Of a DNA stretch of 64,000 nt, positions 1-8,807 are shown in pieces. The translations under genes and the position numbers were made by a program. The notes under the pieces are model-generated. The model did no database searches. It saw nothing but the letters and a program-made list of their open reading frames with translations, and was not told where the DNA came from. Positions within the stretch are counted from its first letter, which is position 1, and each line of letters begins with the position of its first letter. Source of the DNA: Pleurocapsa sp. PCC 7319 (GTDB lineage: Bacteria > Cyanobacteriota > Cyanobacteriia > Cyanobacteriales > Xenococcaceae). Location of the stretch: positions 4,561,322 through 4,625,321 of the forward strand of contig NZ_KB235922.1 in the NCBI RefSeq assembly GCF_000332195.1, read 5' to 3'.

Positions 1-260
1 TCACCAAGAAACCACCCTACTAACAGCCAGATTGAGGAGATGCCGACCTGATATGTCCAACCAATGGTACTGATGAACATCCCACCACTGTGAGCAGTAG
101 CAAAAGCAGATAAACCTGTCAGCCAAGGATTGACGCTACGACTTGCCAGTAGATAATCGGCAGTAGTCTTTTTTTTACGAGATGCCGAGTAAATTCCTAC
201 CCCTGTAAATAGTAAAAGAAATAAAATGAAGCTGATGGCGATCGCAATTTGGTTAAGCAT
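1..260 (-). CDS. Sodium/solute symporter (SSF family), N-terminal part only
   Basis: The minus strand has an ATG at 260-258 and stays open to the window edge, giving the first 86 residues. They begin with a hydrophobic helix (about residues 5-24), then a basic KKKTTADYLLASRS segment, then NPWLTGLSAFATAHSGG. The short polar loop with ADYLLA(S/G)R followed by a helix with SxFAT is typical of SSF transporters (PutP/SglT type), which couple Na+ influx to uptake of sugars, amino acids or other solutes across the cytoplasmic membrane. The substrate cannot be told. It is divergent from the SMP-30 gene, with about 140 bp of AT-rich DNA between them. The C-terminal part lies outside the window. Confidence 0.75.
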   Translation of the reverse strand, partial: MLNQIAIAISFILFLLLFTGVGIYSASRKKKTTADYLLASRSVNPWLTGLSAFATAHSGGMFISTIGWTYQVGISSIWLLVGWFLG

Positions 261-398
261 AATTGTTGTTGATCCCCAGATTTTATTTATTTGTTAGTTG
301 ATTAATAAATATAAATAACGTTTGCCATAAATTTTCTTGGTAACTTTTAAAGTGAAACCATACTGAAATTAACAAAAAAATAAATTTTCCCTTACTCA

Positions 399-1607
399 AT
401 GTTAAGAATAATTCTGACAGTTTTTACCATGATGGGAATGAGTTTACTTAAAGTGAACGCAGATTCCTACGCAGTATTTAACCCAAATCTCTCTCTTCCC
501 AAAGAAAAAAACAATCAGAGACAAGAAATCAAGGAGCAAGAAAAAAATAGTGTAACGCAAATTGAATTCGGTCAGACTCCAGACAGTCAAAATGCCTCTG
601 TTTATACCTTAACCAATCCCAATGGCTTAGTAGTAAAGATAACGAACTATGGCGCGATCATTTACCCACTGACTAACGATAATGAGTTGAAGCTGGATTC
701 GACTATCTTGCGCCCAGGTGAAACTCAACGACACTCAATGGTACAAAAGTTTGATACTAAACAAGATGATCTGGGAGACATTCTGGATTCAAATACCGAA
801 GTTAAAAAAGTGGCAGGGGGTTTTGAGTTTACCGAAGGACCTCTTTGGCATCCCGATGGCTTTCTGCTGTTTAGTGATATTCCAGCTAATACCATTTATA
901 AATGGCAGCCAGGGAAAAAAACTGAAATTTTCCGTCAACCCTCTGGCAATGCTAATGGTAATACTTTTGATAAATCGGGGCGTTTAATTACTGGGGAACA
1001 TGGTAATCGTCGGGTATCCCGTACTGAAAAAAATGGCACAGTTGTAACTTTAGCTAGTAGTTATGAGGGCAAGCGTCTCAATAGTCCCAACGATCTGGCA
1101 GTCAAATCCGATGGTAGTATCTATTTTACCGATCCTCCCTATGGAATCGAATCTGAACAGGAAGAATTAGGGTTTTACGGTGTTTATCGCCTTGCCCCAG
1201 ATGGGACGCTAACTTTGCTAGTAGATGATTTTGTACGTCCTAATGGAATTGTCTTTTCTCCCGATGAGAGCAAACTATATGTGAATGATTCAGAAAAGGG
1301 TCATATTCGCGTATTTGATGTCCAGCCAGACGGCACGTTAGATACAGGAAAACTTTTTGCTGAACTAAAACCTTCTAGTAAGGAAGGGGCAGCAGATGGC
1401 ATGAAGGTAGATATCAAAGGAAATGTTTACAGCACTGGACCAGGAGGAGTATGGGTTTTCTCACCCAACGGTGAGCTATTGGGCATTATTGAAACGCCAG
1501 AATCTCCCGCAAATTTAGCCTGGGGCGATCGCGACTACCAAACCCTCTACATTACAGCCAGAAACAGTCTTTACCGTGTCCGTCTTCAGATTCCAGGGAT
1601 GCGCTAA
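399..1607 (+). CDS. Exported SMP-30/gluconolactonase-family protein with a collapsed aldose-1-epimerase module
   Basis: A 402-residue protein. Residues 1-22 look like a signal peptide. Residues about 133-395 form a six-bladed SMP-30/gluconolactonase/LRE propeller: EFTEGPLWHPDG, LNSPNDLAVKSDGSIYFTDP and PNGIVFSPDESKLYV hold the acidic and Asn residues that bind the divalent metal. Such enzymes hydrolyse sugar lactones. Residues about 56-90 (FGQTP, VYTLTNPNG, VVKITNYGAII) match the start of galactose mutarotase (GalM), and residues about 95-119 (STILRPGETQRH, VQKF) match the very end of GalM. The roughly 250 residues that should lie between, with all catalytic residues, are absent. Its stop is 9 bp from the stop of the convergent PQQ-type dehydrogenase. 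The family call is firm; substrate and export are inferred. Confidence 0.85.
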   Translation: MLRIILTVFTMMGMSLLKVNADSYAVFNPNLSLPKEKNNQRQEIKEQEKNSVTQIEFGQTPDSQNASVYTLTNPNGLVVKITNYGAIIYPLTNDNELKLDSTILRPGETQRHSMVQKFDTKQDDLGDILDSNTEVKKVAGGFEFTEGPLWHPDGFLLFSDIPANTIYKWQPGKKTEIFRQPSGNANGNTFDKSGRLITGEHGNRRVSRTEKNGTVVTLASSYEGKRLNSPNDLAVKSDGSIYFTDPPYGIESEQEELGFYGVYRLAPDGTLTLLVDDFVRPNGIVFSPDESKLYVNDSEKGHIRVFDVQPDGTLDTGKLFAELKPSSKEGAADGMKVDIKGNVYSTGPGGVWVFSPNGELLGIIETPESPANLAWGDRDYQTLYITARNSLYRVRLQIPGMR

Positions 1608-1616
1608 ACTGTTTTG

Positions 1617-3158
1617 TTACTTGGTTGATTCTGGTGAAGGGACGAGTTTTCTCACTTTGCCATCTTGTTTGGATGTCACATAGATTTCTCCCACTTCGTC
1701 TACCCCGAATCTCACGTCAGATCTATCTTTAGCGATGATTTCAAGGAAGGAAGTTTCATACTCTCCATCAAAGAGTCTGAGTTCTTTGATTGTTGCTTGT
1801 TTACCATCAACGAGTTCATCTACTGGAACATGAAAAAACCTGGCATCGCTGCCGAAGTCGGCAAAAATATATTGACCAATTAATTCAGGTATTGCCTTGC
1901 CTCGATAAACGTAACCACCAGCGATCGCAATTGGGTAGTCCTTTTCTATTTCAGGAGGAATATCATGGTCGTATTGGGCAACGGGGTAAGTGTAATTATA
2001 TCGATCATCATCTTGAGGTAATGAAAACAAAACATTTTCGTTATTTTCCTCGATTACCCAAGTTCCTTCCCTATTGCCCCAACCATAATTAGCTCCTTTG
2101 ATACCAAGATTGACTTCTTCAATAAAATCTTGACCCGTATCCGCGATCAACATTTTGCCTTCGCCACCAGTATCCCAGCTAAAGCGATGGGGGTTACGTA
2201 GTCCATAAGCCCAGATTTCATCCAAAGTCTGAGGATCTTTATCTCCAACAAAAGGATTATCACGAGGAATGCCATATTGACCATTGGCACTATTATTTCC
2301 CAAAGGATTTATTCTCAGCATTTTACCTAATGGGGTCTTCAAATCCTGTCCGTTGTCTAAAGGATCGGTATCGCTAACAGGCCAACCATCACTACCGCCA
2401 TCAGCTACGGCAATATATAGCAGACCATAATCATCATCGCCTGGTTTGGCATTGGGATTGAAGCCCAATTGTCCAATATTATGATCTGGGTAAGGTTCTT
2501 CAATTCGTAAAATTTCACGGGATGTTCCGACAAAAGTATTGCGAGAAGGTTCCGTTGCCTTCCACTCGCGAATTACATCGTGGTGAGAGCTTTCGATAAT
2601 GTTTTGATCACTGTCAAGAATCGTTTTGGTAACGGGGAAGTCAGGAGTACCGCTATCTTTGATTTCGCTAGTTACAGTATAAAAAATCCCGTTATGAGCA
2701 AATTCTGGATGAAACGCAAAATAGGCAAAACCCTGTTGACTACTTTCATAAGTAAAGTCGGCACAAATTAATTGTTTCAGATTCATGTAAACATTAGCAG
2801 TATCGTCAACAACGACATACAATTTGCCACGCATATCGTTAACAAATAATCGTTTGCTACCATCTCCTGCATGGGTAAGCAGATTCAACCGAGCAGCTTT
2901 TTCTGTATCAGTTCCACTGTTAGGAATTTGAACAACCTCTACTAGTCCAACAGATAGTTCAGACTTTTCAATTGGTTTGGGAATGGGAGAGGTTATTTGA
3001 GCTGGAGAAGTTTCAGTAATAACTAAAATTACCAAGAGAACTAAGCAAACAAAGCAGAGAAGGCGAAATTTGTTATTAAGTACAAGACGAAAATTGTAGA
3101 TAGATAAGAGAATTGTCATATTTCCAATCCAAATCAGTGACAATTGTACATTGCACAT
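1617..3158 (-). CDS. PQQ-dependent sugar dehydrogenase-like beta-propeller, exported
   Basis: A 513-residue protein of the glucose/sorbosone dehydrogenase (GSDH, YliI/Asd) family. A hydrophobic stretch at about residues 32-50 followed by TSPAQ looks like a signal peptide, so it probably works in the periplasm. Propeller signatures include LLTHAGDGSKRLFV, HNIGQLGFNP, PLGKMLRINP, DEIWAYGLRNPHRFSWD and AIAGGYVYRG. The Arg-Asn-Pro in GLRNPHRFS is the hallmark of the PQQ-binding face. The family oxidises aldose sugars to lactones with PQQ, passing electrons to a membrane acceptor. A second ATG at 3119 (residue 14) is an equally good start. Convergent with the lactonase-like gene, which fits a dehydrogenase/lactonase pair. 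The real substrate is unknown. Confidence 0.85.
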   Translation of the reverse strand: MCNVQLSLIWIGNMTILLSIYNFRLVLNNKFRLLCFVCLVLLVILVITETSPAQITSPIPKPIEKSELSVGLVEVVQIPNSGTDTEKAARLNLLTHAGDGSKRLFVNDMRGKLYVVVDDTANVYMNLKQLICADFTYESSQQGFAYFAFHPEFAHNGIFYTVTSEIKDSGTPDFPVTKTILDSDQNIIESSHHDVIREWKATEPSRNTFVGTSREILRIEEPYPDHNIGQLGFNPNAKPGDDDYGLLYIAVADGGSDGWPVSDTDPLDNGQDLKTPLGKMLRINPLGNNSANGQYGIPRDNPFVGDKDPQTLDEIWAYGLRNPHRFSWDTGGEGKMLIADTGQDFIEEVNLGIKGANYGWGNREGTWVIEENNENVLFSLPQDDDRYNYTYPVAQYDHDIPPEIEKDYPIAIAGGYVYRGKAIPELIGQYIFADFGSDARFFHVPVDELVDGKQATIKELRLFDGEYETSFLEIIAKDRSDVRFGVDEVGEIYVTSKQDGKVRKLVPSPESTK

Positions 3159-3316
3159 TTTGAATGTTTAACCGCAATCTAAGATTTACTTACTAACGGT
3201 ACAGTTTTGTTAATTTTTCCCAATCTACTTAAAGCAGACCGATTGTGAGAGAGCAAAATGTTGGATGATCTGAGTTTAGACCACGCTTGGTGGTGGCATC
3301 ATTAATTATTTATAAT

Positions 3317-4993
3317 ATGAGCAGTAAACAGCACAAAAAACCTGAAAAATGGTGGGAAACCGGCATTATATATCAAATTTTTCCTCGAACTTTTGCTGAT
3401 GCTAACGGTGATGGCAGTGGCGATATTCAGGGAATCATTCAAAAATTAGATTATCTCAACGATGGAGATATCAATAGCGAAAATTCGTTACATGTTGATG
3501 CTATTTGGCTTTCTCCGATCAATAAATCTCCCATGTATGACAATGGCTACGATGTTAGCGACTATTATGATGTCGATCCTATATTTGGTACTTTAGAGGA
3601 TTTTGAGATCTTAATCGCCAAAGCTCATCAAAGAGGTATTAAAGTAATTTTGGATCTAGTCATTAACCATACTTCGGAGAAACATCCTTGGTTTATTGAA
3701 TCTAGCTCAAGTAAAACTAATCCCAAGCGTGATTGGTATCATTGGCGAGATCCTAATTCTGATGGAGGTGAACCTAATAATTGGTTATCTTATTTCGGTG
3801 GTACAGCTTGGACTTTATGTAAAACTACCCAGCAATTTTATTATCATACTTTTGCCAAACAACAACCCGATCTAAACTGGCGTAATGCTGAAGTGAAACA
3901 GGCAATTCATGATATTATTCGCTTTTGGTTGGATAAGGGAATAGACGGTTTTAGACTAGATGCTTCTAGTGTTTATAGCAAAGATCGAGATTATCGCGAC
4001 AATCCCCTCAAGTTTGGTGCAGAAGATACCAGCGATTTTGAAAGTCAGCATCATTTATACGACAAAGATCTACCGGAAAATCATCAAATAATTTCCGAAA
4101 TTAGGGCCATTATTAATGAATATGACGAGCGAGTTTTAATTGGGGAGACTTTTATCGATAGTGGACTATATCAATCAGTTATTTTTTATGGGGCAAACCA
4201 AGACGAGCTGCATTTACCATTTACTTTTGAGTTTCCTTTTAGTCCCTGGTATCCAGGTCATCTTCAACAAGAAATAGTTAAAAAAGAGTTGATGACTCCT
4301 AGGGATGCCTGGGCAATTTACTTTTTAGATAATCACGATATTCCCCGACATTTATCCCGTTGGATCGAGTGTAGCTTATGTGATAATCCCGTAGGGATTG
4401 CTAAAGCGGCAGCTACTATTTTACTTACTGTCAGAGGAACTCCTGTTTTATATTATGGTCAAGAAATTGGGATGGTTGACCATGAAAATATTCCTCTCGA
4501 AAAAATGCGCGATCGCGTAGCTATCGAAAATGAGGGAGAATCAGCCTCTCGAGATGGTGCGCGTACACCGATGCAGTGGGATAAATCTATCAATGCAGGG
4601 TTTAGCTTAGGTAAGGACGTTGATCCTTGGCTACCGATTAATAAAAACTATACTGAAGTTAATATTGCGCAAGAATTTCAAGATCGAGATTCTATTCTCA
4701 ATTTTTATAAAGATCTAATTAGAGTTAGGAAAAAAAGCGAAGCTTTGCGTCAAGGAAGCTGGAAAACTTTAATCAATTATCCTTACGAACACCTGGCTTA
4801 TGTTCGAGAAACGGAAACGGAAAAAGTTTTAATTGTCATCAATTTCTCTTATGAGAAAAAGCTAACAGTCGATGAATATATCGAATCTGAGCATTGGCTA
4901 GTGCTTTTATCTACTCACTATGAAGCTAAGAAAATTATGGATTTACCCCAAACTTTACAGCCTTTTGAAACATCAATTTTTCGGAAAAATTAA
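3317..4993 (+). CDS. GH13 alpha-glucosidase / oligo-1,6-glucosidase-type amylase
   Basis: 558 residues from the ATG at 3317; a TTG 30 bp upstream is also open but less likely. The protein opens with WWETGIIYQIFPRTFADANGDGSGD-type sequence (about residues 12-36) typical of GH13 alpha-glucosidases. All four GH13 regions are visible: DLVINHTSEKHPWF (I), DGFRLDASSVY with the nucleophile Asp (II), VLIGETF with the acid/base Glu (III) and FLDNHD (IV). A beta-domain follows, ending near residue 555. No signal peptide is seen, so it should hydrolyse short alpha-glucosides in the cytoplasm; trehalose synthase or sucrose phosphorylase-like activity cannot be excluded by sequence alone. It sits next to the sugar dehydrogenase and lactonase-like genes. 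Confidence 0.88.
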   Translation: MSSKQHKKPEKWWETGIIYQIFPRTFADANGDGSGDIQGIIQKLDYLNDGDINSENSLHVDAIWLSPINKSPMYDNGYDVSDYYDVDPIFGTLEDFEILIAKAHQRGIKVILDLVINHTSEKHPWFIESSSSKTNPKRDWYHWRDPNSDGGEPNNWLSYFGGTAWTLCKTTQQFYYHTFAKQQPDLNWRNAEVKQAIHDIIRFWLDKGIDGFRLDASSVYSKDRDYRDNPLKFGAEDTSDFESQHHLYDKDLPENHQIISEIRAIINEYDERVLIGETFIDSGLYQSVIFYGANQDELHLPFTFEFPFSPWYPGHLQQEIVKKELMTPRDAWAIYFLDNHDIPRHLSRWIECSLCDNPVGIAKAAATILLTVRGTPVLYYGQEIGMVDHENIPLEKMRDRVAIENEGESASRDGARTPMQWDKSINAGFSLGKDVDPWLPINKNYTEVNIAQEFQDRDSILNFYKDLIRVRKKSEALRQGSWKTLINYPYEHLAYVRETETEKVLIVINFSYEKKLTVDEYIESEHWLVLLSTHYEAKKIMDLPQTLQPFETSIFRKN

Positions 4994-5117
4994 CTTGATG
5001 GAAATGATTATTGCTCCACTAATATTTACCATTACCATTACTAAAACCCTGATTAGTTGATTTTTGGTAGATAGCGATCCTAAGGGTAGGCGGAGCCTAA
5101 TCGCCCAATGACTGAAT

Positions 5118-6341
5118 CTATTCTTTAGCACAGCGAAAGCCAGCAAAAATCTGTCTGACATTTGGCTGGTACCAGTTGCGAAAACTAGTTCTCAAAGTTG
5201 CTTTACTGGTTGCCCAACTACCACCCCGCAATACTCGATGCTGACGATCAAAATAAACTTCTGAATAGCCAGGATAGGGATAGCTACTAAATCCTGGATA
5301 AGCATCAAACCAAGAAGCAGTCCATTCCCAAACATTCCCCAACATATCTTGACAACCATACTTACTTGGTTCGGGATAAGCCGTCACAGGACTAGTATGC
5401 CCAATCAAACGACCATGATTACAGTTAGGAGATGCACCAATGGCTGCTTTTTCCCACTCAGCTTCTGTGGGTAATCTTTTGTGGGCAAAATTGGCGTATG
5501 CTTCGGCTTCGTAATAACTTACCCCGCATACAGGATGCTCGATCCAATCTAAAGAATTTGACCAATATAAGGGCTGAGAAACAGGATTTTGCTGTAACCA
5601 TTGCCAACCTTCCTTAGACCAATACTGGCACTTTTGATAACCTCCCGCAGCCATAAACTGATAATACTGACCACAGGTTACAGGATAGCGATCAATCCAA
5701 TAAGTATCCAAATGTATTTTATAAGCAGAACGTTCATTGTCCTGAGCTTCAACAACATTACTCCCGAGAAGAAACTCTCCCGCTGGAATTTTTACCATTT
5801 CACTATATTGAGCTTTTAAAGTATTAGCTTGGTCTTTAAAACTCGATCTTGATTGTGCTTGGCTAACAGCAATTAGAGAATCAATAGAATTACGCTGCTG
5901 ATGAAGTTGCAAAATCAAACTAATGGTTTCTCCATGCTGGCTTTCGTGTTGAATCAACCATCGCCAAAGACGCTCTTGTTTTTCTATCGGTGCATTCGCT
6001 AGATAACTTAGAGTTTTAGTTCTAATGCTATGTAAATATTCTTTAATGGTTTCGACATTGGGCAAATTTTCACGTTCTTGCTTCGGTAAGCCATCAGCGG
6101 CGAACAACCGACTATACTCAGGGGAACCTAAGGGTAAATCAGCAAGATGATTTAAAACCCAGTAAGCTTCAGTAAAAGCAATATGACCAAAATGCCAGCC
6201 AATAGGGCTGAATTCTGGGTGAGCTTGCTTAAAAAAGCTGGATTGATTAACTTCGGCTAGTAAATCTAAGTTTTTTTGCCGGATATAGCTTAATGCTTTG
6301 GCAATAGAATTTCTACGAGATTGAATTGATGCTAACTTCAA
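5118..6341 (-). CDS. EgtB-like non-haem iron sulfoxide synthase (DinB_2 + FGE/SUMF1)
   Basis: A 407-residue protein with an N-terminal DinB-like four-helix domain (about 1-160) and a C-terminal formylglycine-enzyme fold (about 180-405; PAGEFLLGS, RLPTEAEWEKAA, GNVWEWT, LRGGSWAT, FRNWY, GFRCA). The iron ligands expected of EgtB are present: His50 (or 53) in GWHFGH, and His132 and His136 in QHESQHGE. EgtB joins gamma-Glu-Cys or Cys to hercynine in ergothioneine synthesis. The start overlaps the end of the upstream glutamine-amidotransferase gene by 29 bp, so the two are surely co-transcribed. No EgtD methyltransferase is in the window, so a different betaine/thiol product is possible. Confidence 0.82.
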   Translation of the reverse strand: MKLASIQSRRNSIAKALSYIRQKNLDLLAEVNQSSFFKQAHPEFSPIGWHFGHIAFTEAYWVLNHLADLPLGSPEYSRLFAADGLPKQERENLPNVETIKEYLHSIRTKTLSYLANAPIEKQERLWRWLIQHESQHGETISLILQLHQQRNSIDSLIAVSQAQSRSSFKDQANTLKAQYSEMVKIPAGEFLLGSNVVEAQDNERSAYKIHLDTYWIDRYPVTCGQYYQFMAAGGYQKCQYWSKEGWQWLQQNPVSQPLYWSNSLDWIEHPVCGVSYYEAEAYANFAHKRLPTEAEWEKAAIGASPNCNHGRLIGHTSPVTAYPEPSKYGCQDMLGNVWEWTASWFDAYPGFSSYPYPGYSEVYFDRQHRVLRGGSWATSKATLRTSFRNWYQPNVRQIFAGFRCAKE

Positions 6342-7092
6342 GATTTTCTCCTACACCCAGAATGCTTTTTTCGGGACAACTTACCCAATCACCTTCAAAC
6401 ATAGGTTCTGATACAAGAATTACTGCATCAGAATTTTTTATATAGTATAGTGTAGGACTAGTTTCTCGATTAGAGTAACGGCAGGCTACCAACTCTTTGC
6501 CATTGCTCAAAACAATATTAGCTGAAAAATTGATTTGATCTACCTCTGCTAGTTTGTTTAAGCGAGTAATAGTATTACTCAAAGCTTGTGACAAAGTCAT
6601 GCGATCGCTACTTTCTAACTCGTTCACTATCAAGGCAAAGATATGTTCTGAGTCAGTCGTTCCTTCTATACGCTGATAAGCAAAGTCATTTAAACTATTG
6701 CGAATTGGTCGATATAAAGTCTTACGAAAATCATCGATAAAGCCATTGTGAACAAACAAAAGATTTTGGTGTGAAAATGGCTGGCAATTAATTATGTCGA
6801 CAGAGAGGTTGGAAGTAGCACTACGAACGTATCCTAAGTAGCATTTTGATTCTACATACCGTCCTAGCTGAGGTAGGTTAGCATCATTCCAAATTGGTAA
6901 AACATTTTTGTAAGTGTAGGGCGGATTCTCTTGCTCTGTATGATACCATCCAATACCAAAACCATCGGCATTTAATAACCCCGCAGTCATTTCACGGGGT
7001 TGATAACTTTGAGCGATTAGAGAATGCTCTGGCTTGATTAGTATACGGTTTAGTTGAATCGGAGAACCAAGATAGCCTAATAATCGACACAT
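6313..7092 (-). CDS. EgtC-like class II glutamine amidotransferase
   Basis: The ATG at 7092 gives a 259-residue protein starting MCRLLGYLG, so that Cys2 becomes the N-terminal nucleophile after Met removal; an upstream in-frame ATG at 7107 would bury it and is rejected. Other Ntn-amidotransferase features are GFGIGWY, VRSATS, QPFSHQNLLFVHNGFI and GTTDSEHIFALI. In ergothioneine pathways EgtC removes the gamma-glutamyl group from the EgtB product. It lies directly upstream of the EgtB-like gene, overlapping it by 29 bp, which fits a two-step module. Amidotransferases of this type act on varied gamma-glutamyl amides, so the exact substrate is inferred from context. Confidence 0.82.
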   Translation of the reverse strand: MCRLLGYLGSPIQLNRILIKPEHSLIAQSYQPREMTAGLLNADGFGIGWYHTEQENPPYTYKNVLPIWNDANLPQLGRYVESKCYLGYVRSATSNLSVDIINCQPFSHQNLLFVHNGFIDDFRKTLYRPIRNSLNDFAYQRIEGTTDSEHIFALIVNELESSDRMTLSQALSNTITRLNKLAEVDQINFSANIVLSNGKELVACRYSNRETSPTLYYIKNSDAVILVSEPMFEGDWVSCPEKSILGVGENLEVSINSIS

Positions 7093-7275
7093 TACAATAT
7101 GGGACAATATGAGTAACTAGTTTTCTGCCTTTTATATTCAATCATCTCCAGTCGATAGAAACAAAGATATAAATTTAAAATCTCAGGAGCCTTAAAGCCC
7201 GAAATCATCACCGCAAGATAAAAATTAAAATTTCTGATAATAACCAGTTTGTTTGAGTAAGAATCGCTAATATAC

Positions 7276-7314
7276 TCAAAAAATAACGAGGGTTAAACTC
7301 AAAGAGCTGCCCTC
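7276..7314 (-). terminator. Rho-independent terminator-like hairpin, minus strand
   Basis: On the minus strand GAGGG and CCCTC (complements of 7314-7310 and 7292-7288) can pair, followed by a U-rich run ending in TTTTTT (complement of 7283-7278). The loop is long (17 nt). It lies about 190 bp downstream of tadA in the minus direction, and could end its transcript or a small RNA from 7315-7410. Confidence 0.4.
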
Positions 7315-7501
7315 ATTGAAAGGCCAAATTTGTTAAGGGAGTAGGGAAAAAGATTACATCAACAGACTTGAACTGAGGTTAGCTTTACTAATCTGACGAC
7401 TCCCTGGGATAAACTTAGAGGGTTGCAAACAAAATCTAGTAATTGTTCACATAATCAGAAATCGTAACACATAATTTGAATACATAGTAAAATTTTATTG
7501 C
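7315..7501. other. Structured intergenic DNA between tadA and the egtC-like gene
   Basis: The gene-free stretch runs from 7093 to 7501. It holds GGGAGT (7337-7342) and ACTCCC (7399-7404), a perfect 6-bp pair, enclosing GGTTAG (7377-7382) with CTAATC (7388-7393), a 6-bp stem with one G-U on the plus strand. Together with the terminator-like hairpin at 7276-7314 this may mark a small RNA, but no known family is recognised. The rest of the spacer is AT-rich without visible features. Confidence 0.3.
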
Positions 7502-7999
7502 CTATCTTTTCCTACGTTGACGAAACCAAGTCTTTAATTGCTGACGACACTCTGTTTCTTTAATGCCAGCTAACACTTGTAATCGATGATTAGAACAAGA
7601 ACTATCGGGAAGATTAGTAACTGTACGAATTGCGCCAGTTTTCGGATCGTCAGTACCATAAACTAATAATTGCAAACGAGACTGAATAATTGCTCCCGCA
7701 CACATGGGACAAGGTTCAAGAGTGACGTAAAGAGTACAATTTTTAAGATTCCAACTTTGTAGAGCCTGACTTGCGGCGCGAATTGCCAAAATTTCAGCAT
7801 GGGCAGTAGCATCTTGCTCTCTTTCTTTACGATTAGTAGCTTTCGCCAGCAAGTGACCTTGGGCATCAACAATTACTGCACCAACAGGAATCTCTCCCAA
7901 AGCTCCTGCTGTACAAGCTAATTTGAGAGCATATTTCATCCAGTCACAATGAATTAAATATGAGTCGTAATTTAACTCCAATCGCGATCGCCCTGCCAT
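7502..7999 (-). CDS. tadA: tRNA-specific adenosine deaminase
   Basis: A 165-residue protein from the ATG at 7999; an in-frame GTG at 8026 would add nine residues. The deaminase zinc site is complete: HAEI (His ligand plus catalytic Glu) and PCPMCAGA (two Cys ligands), preceded by GEIPVGAVIVD. TadA converts A34 to inosine in tRNA-Arg(ACG) so that CGN codons are read. The length is usual for the bacterial enzyme. The C-terminus is rich in Arg (WFRQRRKR), as expected for tRNA contact. It is transcribed alone on the minus strand. Confidence 0.93.
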   Translation of the reverse strand: MAGRSRLELNYDSYLIHCDWMKYALKLACTAGALGEIPVGAVIVDAQGHLLAKATNRKEREQDATAHAEILAIRAASQALQSWNLKNCTLYVTLEPCPMCAGAIIQSRLQLLVYGTDDPKTGAIRTVTNLPDSSCSNHRLQVLAGIKETECRQQLKTWFRQRRKR

Positions 8000-8186
8000 G
8001 ACCTTTTTTTTGGTAATTTTTCTCACATCATGTCAACCCACAAGCTTGACACTCCAAAGGCGAAAGCACACTTCTCTCATGAGTTTTCATCTTCTATAAA
8101 TATCAGTTAGGAAAAACTCTAATGTTAAAAACTATTACACTGTTGTTAAACCTAGTAAGATAAAACCTTTATTTACCAGCTCAAAG

Positions 8187-8756
8187 ATGAAAGTAACAGA
8201 AATTTCACTTATTTTAGAACAACTGTTTAACCCTGAAGACATTAAACACGATGTAGATGAGGCATGGCAAATTAGAAACTCTCAGATACATTTGTTGGTT
8301 ATCTTATCAGAAGATAAGTCTTGGCTGAGATTACTAACTCCCATTGCCGCAGCTAACGAAGCTCAATCTTTACTACCACAGCTATTAGAAGATAATTTTG
8401 ATCTTACTCAAGAAGTTCGCTATGCGATCAATCAAAATGTTTTGTGGGGAGTATTTCATCATCGCTTAGAAAGTTTAACTCCAGAGGATTTTAAAAGTGC
8501 GATCGCATCATTAGTTGCCTTAGTGGAAAAAGGTCTTTCTTCGTCTTTTAATCAGTTAATAGAAAAGCAAATTATTCAGATTGTTAAAGCTGCAAAAGCT
8601 CAAGGTCAGAGCTTAGAATCTACTTACCAAACCATAGATCGATTTTATCAAGAGGGCATTATGGGAGGCATCGATCAAGACCCAGCTCAAAGAGAACAGT
8701 TTTTGGCAGCCTGGAAAGCTCAGCTAGAACGATTATGGTCTGAAGTAGAGGTTTAG
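8187..8756 (+). CDS. Conserved hypothetical protein, possible CesT/YbjN-like fold
   Basis: A 189-residue soluble acidic protein. I do not recognise the family by function. The N-terminal 120 residues alternate strands and helices (IHLLVILSEDKSWLRLLTPI, then helices around EAQSLLPQLLEDNFD), which resembles the type III chaperone/YbjN class of small alpha/beta folds; this is a guess from pattern. The C-terminal 60 residues are helical with many Gln and Glu (coiled-coil-like). The ATG lies in good context and the reading frame has steady codon use. It precedes a DUF2358 gene and an ArsA-like gene on the same strand, with a 51-bp gap to the first. Confidence 0.6.
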   Translation: MKVTEISLILEQLFNPEDIKHDVDEAWQIRNSQIHLLVILSEDKSWLRLLTPIAAANEAQSLLPQLLEDNFDLTQEVRYAINQNVLWGVFHHRLESLTPEDFKSAIASLVALVEKGLSSSFNQLIEKQIIQIVKAAKAQGQSLESTYQTIDRFYQEGIMGGIDQDPAQREQFLAAWKAQLERLWSEVEV

Positions 8757-8807
8757 TTAAGGATTAGCGATCGCGAACGAAGAATTATTCACAATGGATG
8801 TGTAACT

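Noticed and set aside
718-987. An 89-residue plus-strand frame inside the SMP-30 gene.
   Set aside because: It is an overlapping shadow frame with no conserved features; the SMP-30 frame has clear motifs throughout.
7337-7404. tRNA-like segment on the minus strand (GGGAGT/ACTCCC ends and a TTCAAGT loop).
   Set aside because: The TTCAAGT hairpin is in the middle rather than next to the 3' acceptor strand and no anticodon arm or D arm can be drawn.
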